Assembly (NCBI RefSeq): GCF_004353905.1
Contig: NZ_SMOD01000005.1
Span: 62,001-126,000 of the forward strand
Source: Paraburkholderia guartelaensis
GTDB lineage: Bacteria > Pseudomonadota > Gammaproteobacteria > Burkholderiales > Burkholderiaceae
Direction of reading: 5' to 3'
Length of the DNA stretch: 64,000 nucleotides
Position numbers and translations under genes: made by a program. Below, one piece after another: positions 1 through 10,646 of the stretch. Below the pieces are notes generated by a model. The model was not told where the DNA came from, made no database searches, and saw nothing but the letters and a program-made list of their open reading frames with translations. Each line of letters starts with the position of its first letter. Positions within the stretch are counted from its first letter, which is position 1.

Positions 1-1577
<1,577 letters not shown>

Positions 1578-1692
1578 GGTGCTTTCTTTTTTGGTGCGGA
1601 CCACAGCGCAACAGCCTGAAGTTACGCCGCGGCCCGTAGACAGGGCACGCGAGCGCACGCCACGTTGCGGCGCGGCGCTCGCGAAGACAACG

Positions 1693-2997
1693 TCAGGCCA
1701 CGCGCGAGCGGCGCAGGAAGGCGGGCAGCGCGTTCGAGGTGACCACATCCGGCTTGCCTTCGTTGCCGGCGATGAACGGGCTCCACGGCTGCGCGCGCAC
1801 GGCGGTCTTCGTCTTCCAGACGACGTTGAACTGGCCGTCGCCGCGAATCTCGCCGATCATCACCGGCTTGTGCAGGTGATGGTTGCCGTCCATCGTGAGC
1901 GTGAAGCCCGAGGGCGCCGCCACGGTCTGGCCGATCATCGCCACGCGCACCTTGTCGACATCGGTGCTCTTCGCCTTTTCCACGGCTTGCTTCCACATGT
2001 GGATGCCCACGAAGGTCGCTTCCATCGGGTCGTTGGTCACGCGTTTGCTGCCGCCGGGCAGGTTGTTCGCCTGCACCCAGGCTTCGAACTGCTCCTTGAA
2101 CTTCGTGTTGTTCGGGCCTTTTACCGACATGAAGTAATTCCACGCCGCGAGGTGTCCCACGAGCGGCTTCGTGTCGATGCCGCGCAGCTCTTCCTCGCCC
2201 ACGGAGAACGCGACCACGGGCACGTCGGTGGCCTTGATGCCCTGATTGCCGAGCTCCTTGTAGAACGGCACGTTCGAGTCGCCGTTGATGGTCGAGACGA
2301 CGGTGGTCTTGCCGCCTTGCGAGAACGTCTTGATGTTCGCGACGATGGTCTGATAGTCGCTATGACCGAACGGCGTGTAGACCTCCTGAATATCGCTGTC
2401 CTTCACGCCCTTCGAGTGCAGGAAGGCGCGCAGGATCTTGTTGGTCGTGCGCGGATACACATAGTCGGTGCCGAGCAGGAAGAAGCGCTTCGCGCCGCCG
2501 CCTTCGGCGCTCATCAGGTATTCAACGGCGGGAATGGCCTGCTGGTTGGGCGCCGCGCCCGTGTAGAACACATTGCGCGACATTTCTTCCCCTTCGTATT
2601 GCACGGGGTAGTAGAGCAGGCCGTTGAGCTCCTCGAACACCGGTAGCACCGACTTGCGCGACACCGAGGTCCAGCAGCCGAACACGCAGGCGACCTTGTC
2701 CTGCGTGAGGAGCTGGCGCGCCTTTTCGGCGAAGAGCGGCCAGTTCGAGGCCGGATCGACGACCACGGGCTGGATCTGGCGCCCCATCACGCCGCCGTTC
2801 TTGTTGATGTCGGCAATCGTCATCAACGCGGTGTCTTTCAGTGAGGTCTCCGAAATGGCCATCGTGCCCGAGAGCGAGTGCAGGATGCCGACCTTGATCG
2901 GCCCGCTGCCAGTGTCCGCATGCGCGAATGGCATGCGCCCCGCAGCCGCGAGTGCGCCCGACATCGTCCCGAGTTTCAACAGACTGCGACGTTTCAT
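1693..2997 (-). CDS. urtA: Urea ABC transporter substrate-binding protein UrtA
   Basis: Periplasmic urea-binding protein that delivers urea to the UrtBC permease. The 434-residue protein begins with a twin-arginine-like signal (R3-R4, hydrophobic core, probable cleavage after AHA27). It then shows the UrtA-type receptor fold, with HSLSGTMAISE near residue 40 and YYPVQYEGEE near 130. An AGAGG ribosome-binding site sits about 8 bases before the ATG. It is the first gene of the leftward urt unit, and a sigma-54-like promoter lies about 105 bases upstream, suggesting induction under nitrogen limitation. Length and motifs match UrtA better than generic amino-acid LivK proteins. Confidence 0.94.
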   Translation of the reverse strand: MKRRSLLKLGTMSGALAAAGRMPFAHADTGSGPIKVGILHSLSGTMAISETSLKDTALMTIADINKNGGVMGRQIQPVVVDPASNWPLFAEKARQLLTQDKVACVFGCWTSVSRKSVLPVFEELNGLLYYPVQYEGEEMSRNVFYTGAAPNQQAIPAVEYLMSAEGGGAKRFFLLGTDYVYPRTTNKILRAFLHSKGVKDSDIQEVYTPFGHSDYQTIVANIKTFSQGGKTTVVSTINGDSNVPFYKELGNQGIKATDVPVVAFSVGEEELRGIDTKPLVGHLAAWNYFMSVKGPNNTKFKEQFEAWVQANNLPGGSKRVTNDPMEATFVGIHMWKQAVEKAKSTDVDKVRVAMIGQTVAAPSGFTLTMDGNHHLHKPVMIGEIRGDGQFNVVWKTKTAVRAQPWSPFIAGNEGKPDVVTSNALPAFLRRSRVA

Positions 2998-3101
2998 TTT
3001 TGTGCCTCTTGTCCGTGAGTGAGTCGTGGGCCATGGCGCGTGGTCGTTGTCGTCTTGCGCGCCGCCCGGTGTGTGTGTGGCGTGTCTTGCGCATACCCTT
3101 C

Positions 3102-3117
3102 TGCAAGCGTTGTGCCA
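3102..3117 (-). promoter_or_regulatory. Sigma-54 (-24/-12) promoter upstream of urtA
   Basis: Read on the minus strand the site is TGGCACAACGCTTGCA. It matches the sigma-54 consensus TGGCAC-N5-TTGCW at every conserved base, with correct GG/GC spacing. Transcription would start near 3090 and give a leader of roughly 90 bases before urtA. Confidence 0.7.
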
Positions 3118-3232
3118 GCGCGAAGGTCAAGCGCCAGGCTTGCCCCATAAGGCGCGCGGCGATGCGGGGCGCATCGGTGATCACGCAACGGGCGGGCGAT
3201 TGTGGTGCAGTGAGATGCATGTTCGGGCGCGC

Positions 3233-3249
3233 TGCATCGTCTCAGTGCG
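3233..3249. promoter_or_regulatory. Possible NtrC-type enhancer site
   Basis: TGCATCGTCTCAGTGCG resembles the NtrC dyad TGCACY-N5-RGTGCA with two mismatches. It lies about 115-150 bases upstream of the sigma-54 element, where an enhancer would sit. Further TGCA-rich half-sites occur between 3200 and 3310. The identification is tentative. Confidence 0.35.
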
Positions 3250-3376
3250 CGCATGCATGAAGCGGGACGAACGGTGCGGCGGGGCGCGCTGCATCGTTGT
3301 GCATGATCGGCGTGCCGGGGCAGCGATGCGGGTCCTGCACGCCATGGACCGAAGTGAGTGGCCCAGAAATGACAAA

Positions 3377-3400
3377 GGGCGCGGCCTGAGAGCCGCGCCC
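3377..3400 (-). terminator. Intrinsic terminator after the rhodanese gene
   Basis: Nine-base-pair GC stem GGGCGCGGC/GCCGCGCCC with a six-base loop. Read leftward it is followed by TTTGTCATTT. It lies about 25 bases beyond the rhodanese stop codon and ends the pcm-rhodanese unit. The rest of 2998-3425 holds the urtA regulatory region and no gene that I can see. Confidence 0.75.
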
Positions 3401-3425
3401 CTTCCTTAAGCTGGCATGCGCCTGC

Positions 3426-3749
3426 TTAGTACGTCGGCACCTTGGGGTCGACCTGACGCGACCAGGCGTCGATGCCGCCTTGCAGGTTGAACACCTTCGC
3501 GTAGCCGCGCGATTCGAGGAACATCGCCACCTGGGCGCTGCGCGCGCCGTGGTGGCAAATGCAGACGATCTGCGCCTCGTCGTCGAGTTCCTCACTGCGC
3601 GCGGGGATCTCGCGCATGGGGATCGACGTGCTGCCGGCGATCTTTGCCGTTTCGATTTCCCACGGCTCGCGCACGTCGAGCAGTACGGGAGCCACGCGCG
3701 AGGTGTCGGCAAGCCATTCGGCGAGGGCGGGGGCGGTCAGATTCTGCAT
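3426..3749 (-). CDS. Single-domain rhodanese-like sulfurtransferase
   Basis: Small cytosolic rhodanese of 107 residues, about the size of GlpE or PspE-type single-domain enzymes. It has VLLDVREPWE near residues 22-31 and the active-site loop C65-H-H-G-A-R70, whose cysteine would carry the persulfide. No signal peptide is visible. It lies 69 bp downstream of the isoaspartate methyltransferase gene on the same strand and is followed by a terminator, so the two probably form an operon. The sulfur acceptor cannot be inferred from this context. Confidence 0.9.
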   Translation of the reverse strand: MQNLTAPALAEWLADTSRVAPVLLDVREPWEIETAKIAGSTSIPMREIPARSEELDDEAQIVCICHHGARSAQVAMFLESRGYAKVFNLQGGIDAWSRQVDPKVPTY

Positions 3750-3818
3750 AGAACACTCAATCGGGTAAAAGGCCGGTCACCGTCAATGGCACCCGGCGAT
3801 GCGACAGGTTGGCAGCGC

Positions 3819-4472
3819 TCAGAACTTGAAGCGCGGCGGATGCACGGCGTTCTGCAGCGGCTCGACATACGTTTCGAACACGCCCGCAATGCGGAACTGC
3901 TTCTCGTCGATGCGCGTGATGATCTGCGCTTCCATAACGGGCGCGCCGCCCACGAAAGCGGCCAGACGCCCGCCCACCTTGAGCTGCTCGAGCAGTTCCT
4001 GCGGCACGACCGGCAAGCCGCCCGAGACGCAGATCACATCGTACGGCGCATTTGCGGCCCAGCCGCGTGCGCCGTCGCCGAGCGCGACTTCGGCGTTCAG
4101 CACGCCGTTCTTGACGAAGTTCGCACGCGCGAATTCGGCGAGTTCCGTGTCGATCTCCACGGACAGCACCTTCTGCGCCCGGTGCGCGAGCAGCGCCGCC
4201 ATGTAGCCGGAGCCCGCGCCGATTTCCAGCACGCTCTCATGCTTCTTCACCGAGAGTTCCTGCAGCACGCGCGCTTCGACGCGCGGCGCCATCATGTGCT
4301 GGCCGTTCGGCAGCGGCACTTCGAGGTCGGCGAACGCGAGGGCGGTATAGGCCTCGGGGACGAAATGCTCACGCTTGACGATCGAGAGCAGGTTCAGCAC
4401 GTCCTGGTCGAGCACTTCCCAGGGGCGAATCTGCTGTTCGATCATGTTGAAACGCGCTTGTTCGATGTTCAT
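3819..4472 (-). CDS. pcm: Protein-L-isoaspartate O-methyltransferase
   Basis: SAM-dependent repair enzyme that methylates L-isoaspartyl residues of aged proteins. The 217-residue form starting at 4472 (MNIEQARFNM) is the family-typical start; the frame extends 16 codons further, but those residues look non-coding. Motif I, VLEIGAGSGY, lies at residues 81-90, preceded by the PCMT-type QHMMAPRVEARVL segment. No strong ribosome-binding site is visible. The gene is divergent from the LacI regulator and upstream of the rhodanese gene. Confidence 0.88.
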   Translation of the reverse strand: MNIEQARFNMIEQQIRPWEVLDQDVLNLLSIVKREHFVPEAYTALAFADLEVPLPNGQHMMAPRVEARVLQELSVKKHESVLEIGAGSGYMAALLAHRAQKVLSVEIDTELAEFARANFVKNGVLNAEVALGDGARGWAANAPYDVICVSGGLPVVPQELLEQLKVGGRLAAFVGGAPVMEAQIITRIDEKQFRIAGVFETYVEPLQNAVHPPRFKF

Positions 4473-4666
4473 GGTGACTCGGCGTTGTGGTCGGGATCGG
4501 TTCGGTTCGAAGCCCGGCAAAAAAGGGCGTCGGGCAATCGGAGAATTGTAGCAAACCGGCTTCTGGGCTGGCCGCGCCGCCGGCAGGCGGAGGGGGTTCC
4601 GGGGGCATTAGCGGATCGGTGTTTGTCCTGGCTTCGTGCGCCTTGCGGTTTTGCGGTTCTCGTACC

Positions 4667-4690
4667 AAAAATGTAATCGATTACATTTTT
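4667..4690. promoter_or_regulatory. Perfect 24-bp palindromic operator (LacI-family type)
   Basis: The core TGTAATCGATTACA is flanked by five further A's and five T's, giving a perfect 24-bp inverted repeat centred on CG, as is usual for LacI-family operators. It lies 67 bp before the regulator's ATG and overlaps a plausible promoter (TTGCGG at 4651-4656). It is the likely autoregulatory site. Confidence 0.7.
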
Positions 4691-4757
4691 AACGCGCCCA
4701 GACGGCTCACGCCGCGGCCTCCGCAGGTTTCCGAACCGGTCACGATCGCTTTTGCCC

Positions 4758-5834
4758 ATGTCCGCTCGCTCGTCCCGAACGTCGCAATTGCGGCCGCAGT
4801 CGCAAGACGAAGACGCCAGCGCCGACACCGCCGCGCGCGGCGGCTCAATCGCGGCGGTGGCGCAGCGCGCGGGCGTCTCGGTCGCGACGGTCTCGCGCGT
4901 GCTCAATGGCCATGTGAACGTGCGCGCCGCGACGCGCGAGCGGGTGCTTGCCGAGATCGAGACGAGCGGCTACCGCGTGAACGAACTCGCGCGCAACCTG
5001 CGCACCGCCGAAAGCCGCCTGCTCCTGACGATGGTGCCCGACTTCGGCAACCCGTTTTACGCGGAGATCGTGCGCGGCATCGACAGCGTCGCGCGCCAGC
5101 ACGGGTTTTTCCTGCTGCTGTGCGACACGGGCGCCGACGCCGGCCGCGAGCGCAGCTATTTCGACCTGTTGCGCCGCCATCGCGCGGACGGGGCGATCTG
5201 CCTCGACCCGGCGACCGTGCAACATGCGCTGGCCGCCGAATCGACGGCGCTGCCGTGGGTGGCCTGCTGCGAGTTCGATCCGGATGTGGGCGTGCCGTAT
5301 GTCGGCATCGACAACTACCGGGCCGCGCACGACGCCGTGCGGCATCTGATCGCGCGGGGGCGGCGCCGTGTCGCGCTCATCAACTCCGACGAGCACTATC
5401 TCTACGCGCAGCAGCGCCGCGACGGCTGGCGCGATGCGCTAGGCGAAGCGGGCATCGCGATGCGCGACGCCTGGCGCGTGAACGTGAACTGCCTCGACTA
5501 CGACGCGGGCGCGCAGGCCGCCGCTGCGCTCATGCAGTTGCCGGCGGACGAGGCGCCCGACGCGATCTTCGCGGTGTCGGACACGCTCGCGGTGGGCGTG
5601 GTCAACGGCCTGCGCGGCGCGGGGAGGCGCGTGCCGCACGACGTCGCCGTGGTCGGCTTCGACGATATCGCGCTCGCCGCGCAGATCGACCCGCCGCTCA
5701 CGACGATCGCGCAGCCCATGCGGGAGCTGGGCGAGACGGCCGCGCGCCTGTTGCTGCGGCGTTTCGCCGACCCGCGCGCGAGCGTACCGGGCGTGCTGCT
5801 GCCGCATCGGCTGGTGGTGCGTGAGAGCGGGTGA
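4758..5834 (+). CDS. LacI-family transcriptional regulator
   Basis: DNA-binding repressor of 358 residues. The helix-turn-helix AVAQRAGVSVATVSRVLNG lies at about residues 33-51, followed by a periplasmic-binding-protein-like effector domain containing MVPDFGNPFYAEIVRG and [13 protein letters not shown]. The ATG at 4758 was preferred over a TTG two codons earlier. About 30 residues precede the HTH, a longer leader than in LacI itself. The gene stands at the head of a sugar importer and catabolic cluster, with a perfect palindrome upstream, so it probably controls these genes and itself in response to the imported sugar or a product of it. Confidence 0.92.
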   Translation: MSARSSRTSQLRPQSQDEDASADTAARGGSIAAVAQRAGVSVATVSRVLNGHVNVRAATRERVLAEIETSGYRVNELARNLRTAESRLLLTMVPDFGNPFYAEIVRGIDSVARQHGFFLLLCDTGADAGRERSYFDLLRRHRADGAICLDPATVQHALAAESTALPWVACCEFDPDVGVPYVGIDNYRAAHDAVRHLIARGRRRVALINSDEHYLYAQQRRDGWRDALGEAGIAMRDAWRVNVNCLDYDAGAQAAAALMQLPADEAPDAIFAVSDTLAVGVVNGLRGAGRRVPHDVAVVGFDDIALAAQIDPPLTTIAQPMRELGETAARLLLRRFADPRASVPGVLLPHRLVVRESG

Positions 5835-5895
5835 AGTCGAAAAAAACGCAAACGAACACATAGCAGGGGAGACCAGCGGAGCGAGCCTTGCATGG

Positions 5896-5929
5896 GACCA
5901 GAGTAAGCGCTGAAGCGCTAACTCTGGTC
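5896..5929. repeat. 34-bp near-perfect inverted repeat between regulator and transporter
   Basis: Arms GACCAGAGTAAGCGCT and AGCGCTAACTCTGGTC are separated by GA, with one mismatch in 16 pairs. The inner part contains AGCGCT twice. No T-tract follows, so it is not a standard terminator. It could be a second operator, an mRNA hairpin in the leader, or a dispersed repeat element. Confidence 0.7.
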
Positions 5930-5996
5930 GACAGGCGAGCGGCGCGAGCCGCCAACCTCAACACAGCCGACAAAGCCACTGGAGGAGCGCACGCGC

Positions 5997-7484
5997 ATGA
6001 GCGTCGCCGTGAAGTTCAACGACATCCGCAAGGACTTCGGTCCCGTGCGCGTGCTGCACGGCGTGAGCTTCGAGCTTGCGCCGGGGCGCATTCACGGGCT
6101 CCTGGGCGAGAACGGCGCGGGCAAATCGACGCTCATGAAGATCCTCGCGGGCTACGAAGCTGCGAGCGCGGGCGAGATGCTGGTGGATGGCGTGCCGCGC
6201 CGCTTCGACGGCTCGCGCGAGGCCGAAGCCGCCGGCATCGTGCTGATCCACCAGGAGTTCAACCTGGCCGAGCACCTCACGATCGCGCAGAACATCTTCC
6301 TCGGCCACGAGAAACGCAAAGGCTGGCTGATCGACGACACCGCCATGCGCCGCGAAGCGCGCGAACTGCTCGCGCAGGTGGGCCTCGCGCGCGACCCGGA
6401 CGTGAAGGTGCGCGACCTGATCGTCGCCGAGAAGCAGCTCGTGGAGATCGCCAAGGCGCTCTCGCGGCACGCGCGCCTGCTCATCATGGACGAGCCCACG
6501 GCCACGCTCACGCCGGCCGAAACCGCGCGCCTTTTCGCGCTCATGACGAAGCTGCGCGCCGCGGGCACGACGCTCGTCTACATCTCGCACAAGCTCGACG
6601 AGGTGGAGAGCATCACCGACGACGTGGTCGTGATGCGCGACGGCCGCTTCGTGGCCGCGAGCGCGACGGCGGGGCTCGCGCGCCAGCAGATGGCGAACCT
6701 CATGGTGGGCCGCGACGTCTCCGACATGTTTCCGGAGAAAGGCGCAGCCAGCGCGGATGCGAGCGTGGCGCTACGCGTAACCAATCTCTCCGTGCCGGGC
6801 TGGGTCGAAGATCTGAGCTTCGAGGTGCGCGCGGGCGAGATTCTCGGCTTCGCGGGACTCGTGGGTGCGGGGCGCAGCGAGGCGTTCGAGGCGATCGTGG
6901 GCTTGCGCCACAAGCAAGCGGGCGAAATCGAGATTGACGGCCGCCCGGTGACGCTGCGTCACCCGCGCGACGCGATGCGCTACGGCCTCACGTACCTGAG
7001 CGAAGACAGAAAAGGACGCGGCCTGCACATGAACCTCACGCTGCAGGACAATCTCACGCTCATGACACTCGAGCGCTACGGCCATCCGCTGCTCGATCTC
7101 AAGGCGGGCCGCCGCGCGCTGGAGAAGGCGGTGCGCGACTTCGGCATCCGCACGGGCGACCTCGACAGCCGCGCGCGCATGCTCTCGGGCGGCAACCAGC
7201 AGAAGCTCGCGCTCGCCAAGTTCCTGCAGCCCGACCCGCGCGTGATCGTGCTCGACGAGCCCACGCGCGGCGTGGACGTTGGCGCGAAGCGCGACATCTA
7301 TTTTCTGATCCAGCGGCTCGCGGCCTCGGGGCGCGCGGTCGTCGTGATCTCGTCCGAACTCGTCGAGCTGATCGGGCTCGCGCATCGCGTGGCCGTGATG
7401 CGCGCGGGCCGGCTCGTCGCCACACTCGGGCACGAACATCTGAACGAAGAGGAGCTGATCGCTCATGCAACCGGCACCCACTGA
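5997..7484 (+). CDS. Sugar ABC transporter ATP-binding protein (RbsA/XylG/MglA type)
   Basis: Energising subunit of a carbohydrate importer, with two fused nucleotide-binding domains in 495 residues. The first domain has Walker [10 protein letters not shown] at 38-46 and Walker [10 protein letters not shown] near 160. The second has the degenerate P-loop GLVGAGRSE near 288 and the signature LSGGNQQK near 400, as is normal for this family. GGAGGAG precedes the ATG by about ten bases. Its end overlaps the permease gene by 20 bases, indicating translational coupling. The sugar cannot be deduced from this subunit. Confidence 0.94.
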   Translation: MSVAVKFNDIRKDFGPVRVLHGVSFELAPGRIHGLLGENGAGKSTLMKILAGYEAASAGEMLVDGVPRRFDGSREAEAAGIVLIHQEFNLAEHLTIAQNIFLGHEKRKGWLIDDTAMRREARELLAQVGLARDPDVKVRDLIVAEKQLVEIAKALSRHARLLIMDEPTATLTPAETARLFALMTKLRAAGTTLVYISHKLDEVESITDDVVVMRDGRFVAASATAGLARQQMANLMVGRDVSDMFPEKGAASADASVALRVTNLSVPGWVEDLSFEVRAGEILGFAGLVGAGRSEAFEAIVGLRHKQAGEIEIDGRPVTLRHPRDAMRYGLTYLSEDRKGRGLHMNLTLQDNLTLMTLERYGHPLLDLKAGRRALEKAVRDFGIRTGDLDSRARMLSGGNQQKLALAKFLQPDPRVIVLDEPTRGVDVGAKRDIYFLIQRLAASGRAVVVISSELVELIGLAHRVAVMRAGRLVATLGHEHLNEEELIAHATGTH

Positions 7485-8487
7485 CGCGGCGTCCGAAGGC
7501 CGCGGCGCGCGCTCGGCCGCAGCGCGATTCGTGCACCGGCTCGCGGGCGTCGGGCCGCTCATCGGCCTGATCCTGCTGTGCGTGCTCGGCACGCTGCTCA
7601 ACCGCGATTTCGCCACCGCCGGCAACCTGCTCAACGTGCTCACGCGCACCTCTTTCATCGGCATCATTTCCGTGGGCATGACGTTCGTGATCATTTCGGG
7701 CGGCATCGATCTGTCGGTCGGCTCGATGGCCGCGCTGATCGCGGGCGTGATGATCTGGGTGATGAATACGCTGGCGGCGAGCGAACATGCGTTTGCACCG
7801 TTGGCCATCGTCGCGATCGGTATCGCGATCGCGCTCGTGCTCGGCGCGGTGTTCGGGCTCGCGCATGGTTTGCTGATCACGCGCGGGCGCATCGAGCCTT
7901 TCATCGTCACGCTCGGCACGCTCGGCATCTTCCGCTCGGTGCTCACGTGGCTTGCCGATGGCGGCGCGCTCACGCTGCAGAACAATCTCGTCGATCTCTA
8001 CGGGCCGGTCTATTACGCGAGCCTCTTTGGCATTCCGGTGCCCGTGTGGGTGTTCGCGCTCACGGCGGCGGGCGGCGCGCTCATTCTCAACCGCACGGCG
8101 TTCGGGCGCCACGTGCAGGCGATCGGCTCGAACGAGCAGGTCGCGCGCTATGCGGCAATCCGCGTCGATCGCGTGAAGTGCGCAACCTACGTGCTGCTGG
8201 GCGTGTGCGTGGGCGTGGCGACGGTGCTCTATGTGCCGCGTCTGGGTTCCGCCACGCCGACGACGGGTTTGCTGTGGGAACTGGAGGCGATCGCCGCCGT
8301 GGTGGTGGGCGGCACGGCGCTCAAGGGCGGCGAAGGGCGCGTGGCGGGCACCGTGGTCGGCGCGGTGCTGCTCTCGGTCATCGCCAATATTCTCAATCTC
8401 ACGAGCATCATCAGCGTGTATCTGAACGCGGCGGTGCAGGGCGTGGCGATCATTGCGGTGGCCTTCCTGCAGCGCGGCAGACGGTAA
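7465..8487 (+). CDS. Sugar ABC transporter permease (RbsC type)
   Basis: Inner-membrane permease of 340 residues with a charged cytoplasmic N-terminus (about 25 residues) and eight to ten hydrophobic segments. It carries the BPD_transp_2 motifs [13 protein letters not shown] near residues 75-87 and [17 protein letters not shown] near 275, as in RbsC and AraH. It overlaps the ATPase gene and is 101 bp from the binding-protein gene, forming a complete importer. One permease gene is present, so it probably acts as a homodimer. Confidence 0.94.
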   Translation: MQPAPTDAASEGRGARSAAARFVHRLAGVGPLIGLILLCVLGTLLNRDFATAGNLLNVLTRTSFIGIISVGMTFVIISGGIDLSVGSMAALIAGVMIWVMNTLAASEHAFAPLAIVAIGIAIALVLGAVFGLAHGLLITRGRIEPFIVTLGTLGIFRSVLTWLADGGALTLQNNLVDLYGPVYYASLFGIPVPVWVFALTAAGGALILNRTAFGRHVQAIGSNEQVARYAAIRVDRVKCATYVLLGVCVGVATVLYVPRLGSATPTTGLLWELEAIAAVVVGGTALKGGEGRVAGTVVGAVLLSVIANILNLTSIISVYLNAAVQGVAIIAVAFLQRGRR

Positions 8488-8588
8488 GGATCTCGAAGCA
8501 GATTTGGCAAGGCAGTGGGGAAGTCGAAGGAGGCAGCGAAAACTCAACGCAAGAACGGGCGCGGGAGCGCACCATAGGAGACGGCATC

Positions 8589-9557
8589 ATGAAGAAGATG
8601 ATTCGAACGATGTGTGCGGGCGCGCTGGCGCTTGGCGTAGCGGCGACGTTCGGTGCGGGCGTGGCGCGCGCCGACGACAAGGTCACGCTGGGCGTGGCGA
8701 TTCCCACGGCCGACCATGGATTCACGGGCGGCATCGTCTGGTGGGCGAACGAGGCGAAGAAGGACCTCGAAAAGGCGCACCCGGACCTCAAGGTCATCGT
8801 CAAGACGGCGGCGAATGCGCCCGATCAGGCGAACCAGTTGCAGGACCTCGTGACCGTCAACAAGATCAACGCGCTCGTGATCTTCCCGTATGAATCGGCT
8901 TCGCTCACGCAGCCGGTTGCGCAGGTGAAGAAGCAGGGCGTGTACGTGACGGTGGTCGATCGCGGCTTGACCGACACGAGCGCGCAGGATGCCTATGTGG
9001 CGGGCGACAACACGGCGTTTGGCAAGATCCCCGCCGAATATCTCGCGAAGCAGCTGGGCGGCAAGGGCGATATCGTCGCGCTGCGCGGTATTCCGACTAC
9101 GCTCGACAACGAGCGCTGGACCGCGTTTACGTCGGTGATGAAGGGCTATCCCGGCATCAAGATCCTCGACGCGAAGTACGCGAACTGGAACCGCGACGAC
9201 GCGTTCAAGACGATGCAGGACTACCTCACGCGCTTCAAGCACATCGACGCCGTCTGGGCCGCCGACGACGATATGGCCGTGGGCGTGCTCAAGGCGATCG
9301 ACCAGGCCAAGCGCAACGACATCAAGATCGTGTTCGGCGGCGCGGGATCGAAGGAGATGGTCAAGCGCGTGATGGACGGCGATCCGCTCATCAAGGCCGA
9401 TGTGTCGTATTCGCCGAAGTTCATCTACGACGCGATCAAGCTCACGGCCGAAGCGCGTTTGCAGGGCAAGGCGCTGCCGCCCACGACGATCATCCCTTCG
9501 GTGCTGATCACCAAGGAGAACGCGAAGCAGTTCTACTTCCCTGATTCGCCGTTCTGA
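8589..9557 (+). CDS. Periplasmic sugar-binding protein of the ABC importer
   Basis: Solute receptor of 322 residues. Its signal peptide ends near ARA28 and is followed by a Peripla_BP_4 fold: [17 protein letters not shown] near 31-47, [10 protein letters not shown] near 95, VVDRGLTD near 120 and [12 protein letters not shown] near 225. The ATG at 8589 has AGGAGA eight bases upstream; the open frame extends much further left but overlaps the permease gene. The family binds pentoses, hexoses or polyols. The aromatic and acidic positions I can see do not identify the ligand. Confidence 0.93.
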   Translation: MKKMIRTMCAGALALGVAATFGAGVARADDKVTLGVAIPTADHGFTGGIVWWANEAKKDLEKAHPDLKVIVKTAANAPDQANQLQDLVTVNKINALVIFPYESASLTQPVAQVKKQGVYVTVVDRGLTDTSAQDAYVAGDNTAFGKIPAEYLAKQLGGKGDIVALRGIPTTLDNERWTAFTSVMKGYPGIKILDAKYANWNRDDAFKTMQDYLTRFKHIDAVWAADDDMAVGVLKAIDQAKRNDIKIVFGGAGSKEMVKRVMDGDPLIKADVSYSPKFIYDAIKLTAEARLQGKALPPTTIIPSVLITKENAKQFYFPDSPF

Positions 9558-9571
9558 GGACGGGGCTTGCG

Positions 9572-10621
9572 ATGAAGACGATCAAAGGCCCAGCGATATT
9601 CCTCGCGCAGTTTCTCGGCGACGACGCGCCGTTCGACAGCTTCGCGCACATGGCCGGCTGGGCGGCCCAGCTCGGCTACAAAGGCATCCAGGTGCCCACC
9701 GATGCGCGCCTCGTCGATCTCGCGCAGGCCGCGTCGAGCGTGGCGTACTGCGACGACCTGCGCCAGCAGGCCGACGACGCAGGTGTGACGATCACCGAGC
9801 TTTCCACGCATCTGCAAGGACAGCTCGTGGCCGTGCATCCTGCCTACGACACGCTGTTCGACGGCTTCGCGCCGCCGCAGGTGCGCGGCAATCGCGAAGC
9901 GCGCACGGCATGGGCCATCGAGCAGTTGATGCTGGCCGCGCGCGCCTCGAAGAACCTGGGACTCAGCGCGCACGTGACGTTCTCGGGCGCGCTGGCGTGG
10001 CCGTACTTCTATCCGTGGCCGCAGCGGCCGGCGGGTCTCGTCGAAGCCGCCTTTGATGAACTCGCGCGCCGCTGGCGGCCGATTCTCGATGCGTTCGATG
10101 CGGCGGGCGTCGACGTCTGCTACGAACTGCATCCGGGCGAGGATCTGCACGATGGGGTGACCTTCGAGCGTTTTCTCGCGGCAGTGGGCGATCATCCCCG
10201 CGCGAACATCCTCTACGACCCGAGCCACTTCGTGCTGCAGCAGCTCGATTACCTTGCGTTCATCGACCTCTATCACGCGCGCATCAAGGCCTTTCATGTG
10301 AAGGATGCCGAATTCCGCCCCACGGGCAAGCAAGGCGTGTACGGCGGCTACAGCGACTGGGTGGAGCGCGCGGGGCGCTTTCGCTCGCTCGGCGATGGGC
10401 AGATCGACTTCGGCGCGATCTTCTCGAAGCTCACGCAGTACGACTACCCAGGCTGGGCGGTGCTCGAATGGGAGTGCGCGCTCAAGCATCCGCACGATGG
10501 CGCGCGCGAAGGCGCCGATTTCATCCGGCGGCATCTCATCCGCGTGGCCGAGCACGCGTTCGACGACTTCGCGGGCAGCGGCGTCGATGCGGCGCAGTTG
10601 AAAGACGTGCTGGGCCTCTGA
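9572..10621 (+). CDS. Sugar phosphate isomerase/epimerase-family TIM-barrel enzyme
   Basis: Protein of 349 residues of the AP-endonuclease-2/xylose-isomerase-like family. The expected metal-ligand set is present: E185 (in CYELHPGED), D216 (in YDPSH), H242 (in HVKDAE) and E299 (in LEWEC), so a divalent-metal isomerase, epimerase, lyase or hydrolase activity is plausible. It starts 14 bases after the binding-protein gene and precedes the dehydrogenase gene. Proteins of this fold paired with Gfo/Idh/MocA enzymes often act on keto-sugars made by the dehydrogenase, but the exact reaction here is unknown. Confidence 0.85.
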   Translation: MKTIKGPAIFLAQFLGDDAPFDSFAHMAGWAAQLGYKGIQVPTDARLVDLAQAASSVAYCDDLRQQADDAGVTITELSTHLQGQLVAVHPAYDTLFDGFAPPQVRGNREARTAWAIEQLMLAARASKNLGLSAHVTFSGALAWPYFYPWPQRPAGLVEAAFDELARRWRPILDAFDAAGVDVCYELHPGEDLHDGVTFERFLAAVGDHPRANILYDPSHFVLQQLDYLAFIDLYHARIKAFHVKDAEFRPTGKQGVYGGYSDWVERAGRFRSLGDGQIDFGAIFSKLTQYDYPGWAVLEWECALKHPHDGAREGADFIRRHLIRVAEHAFDDFAGSGVDAAQLKDVLGL

Positions 10622-10646
10622 ACGCGATTCTCGCAGGAGACACGCA

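Noticed and set aside
3061..3082. GT-rich microsatellite near the urtA promoter
   Set aside because: The GTGTGTGTGTGG run is short and imperfect, and nothing suggests phase variation.
7578..8588. N-terminal extension of the sugar-binding-protein frame across the permease gene
   Set aside because: The extension is out of frame with the real permease and compositionally non-coding. A signal peptide and AGGAGA site mark the true start at 8589.
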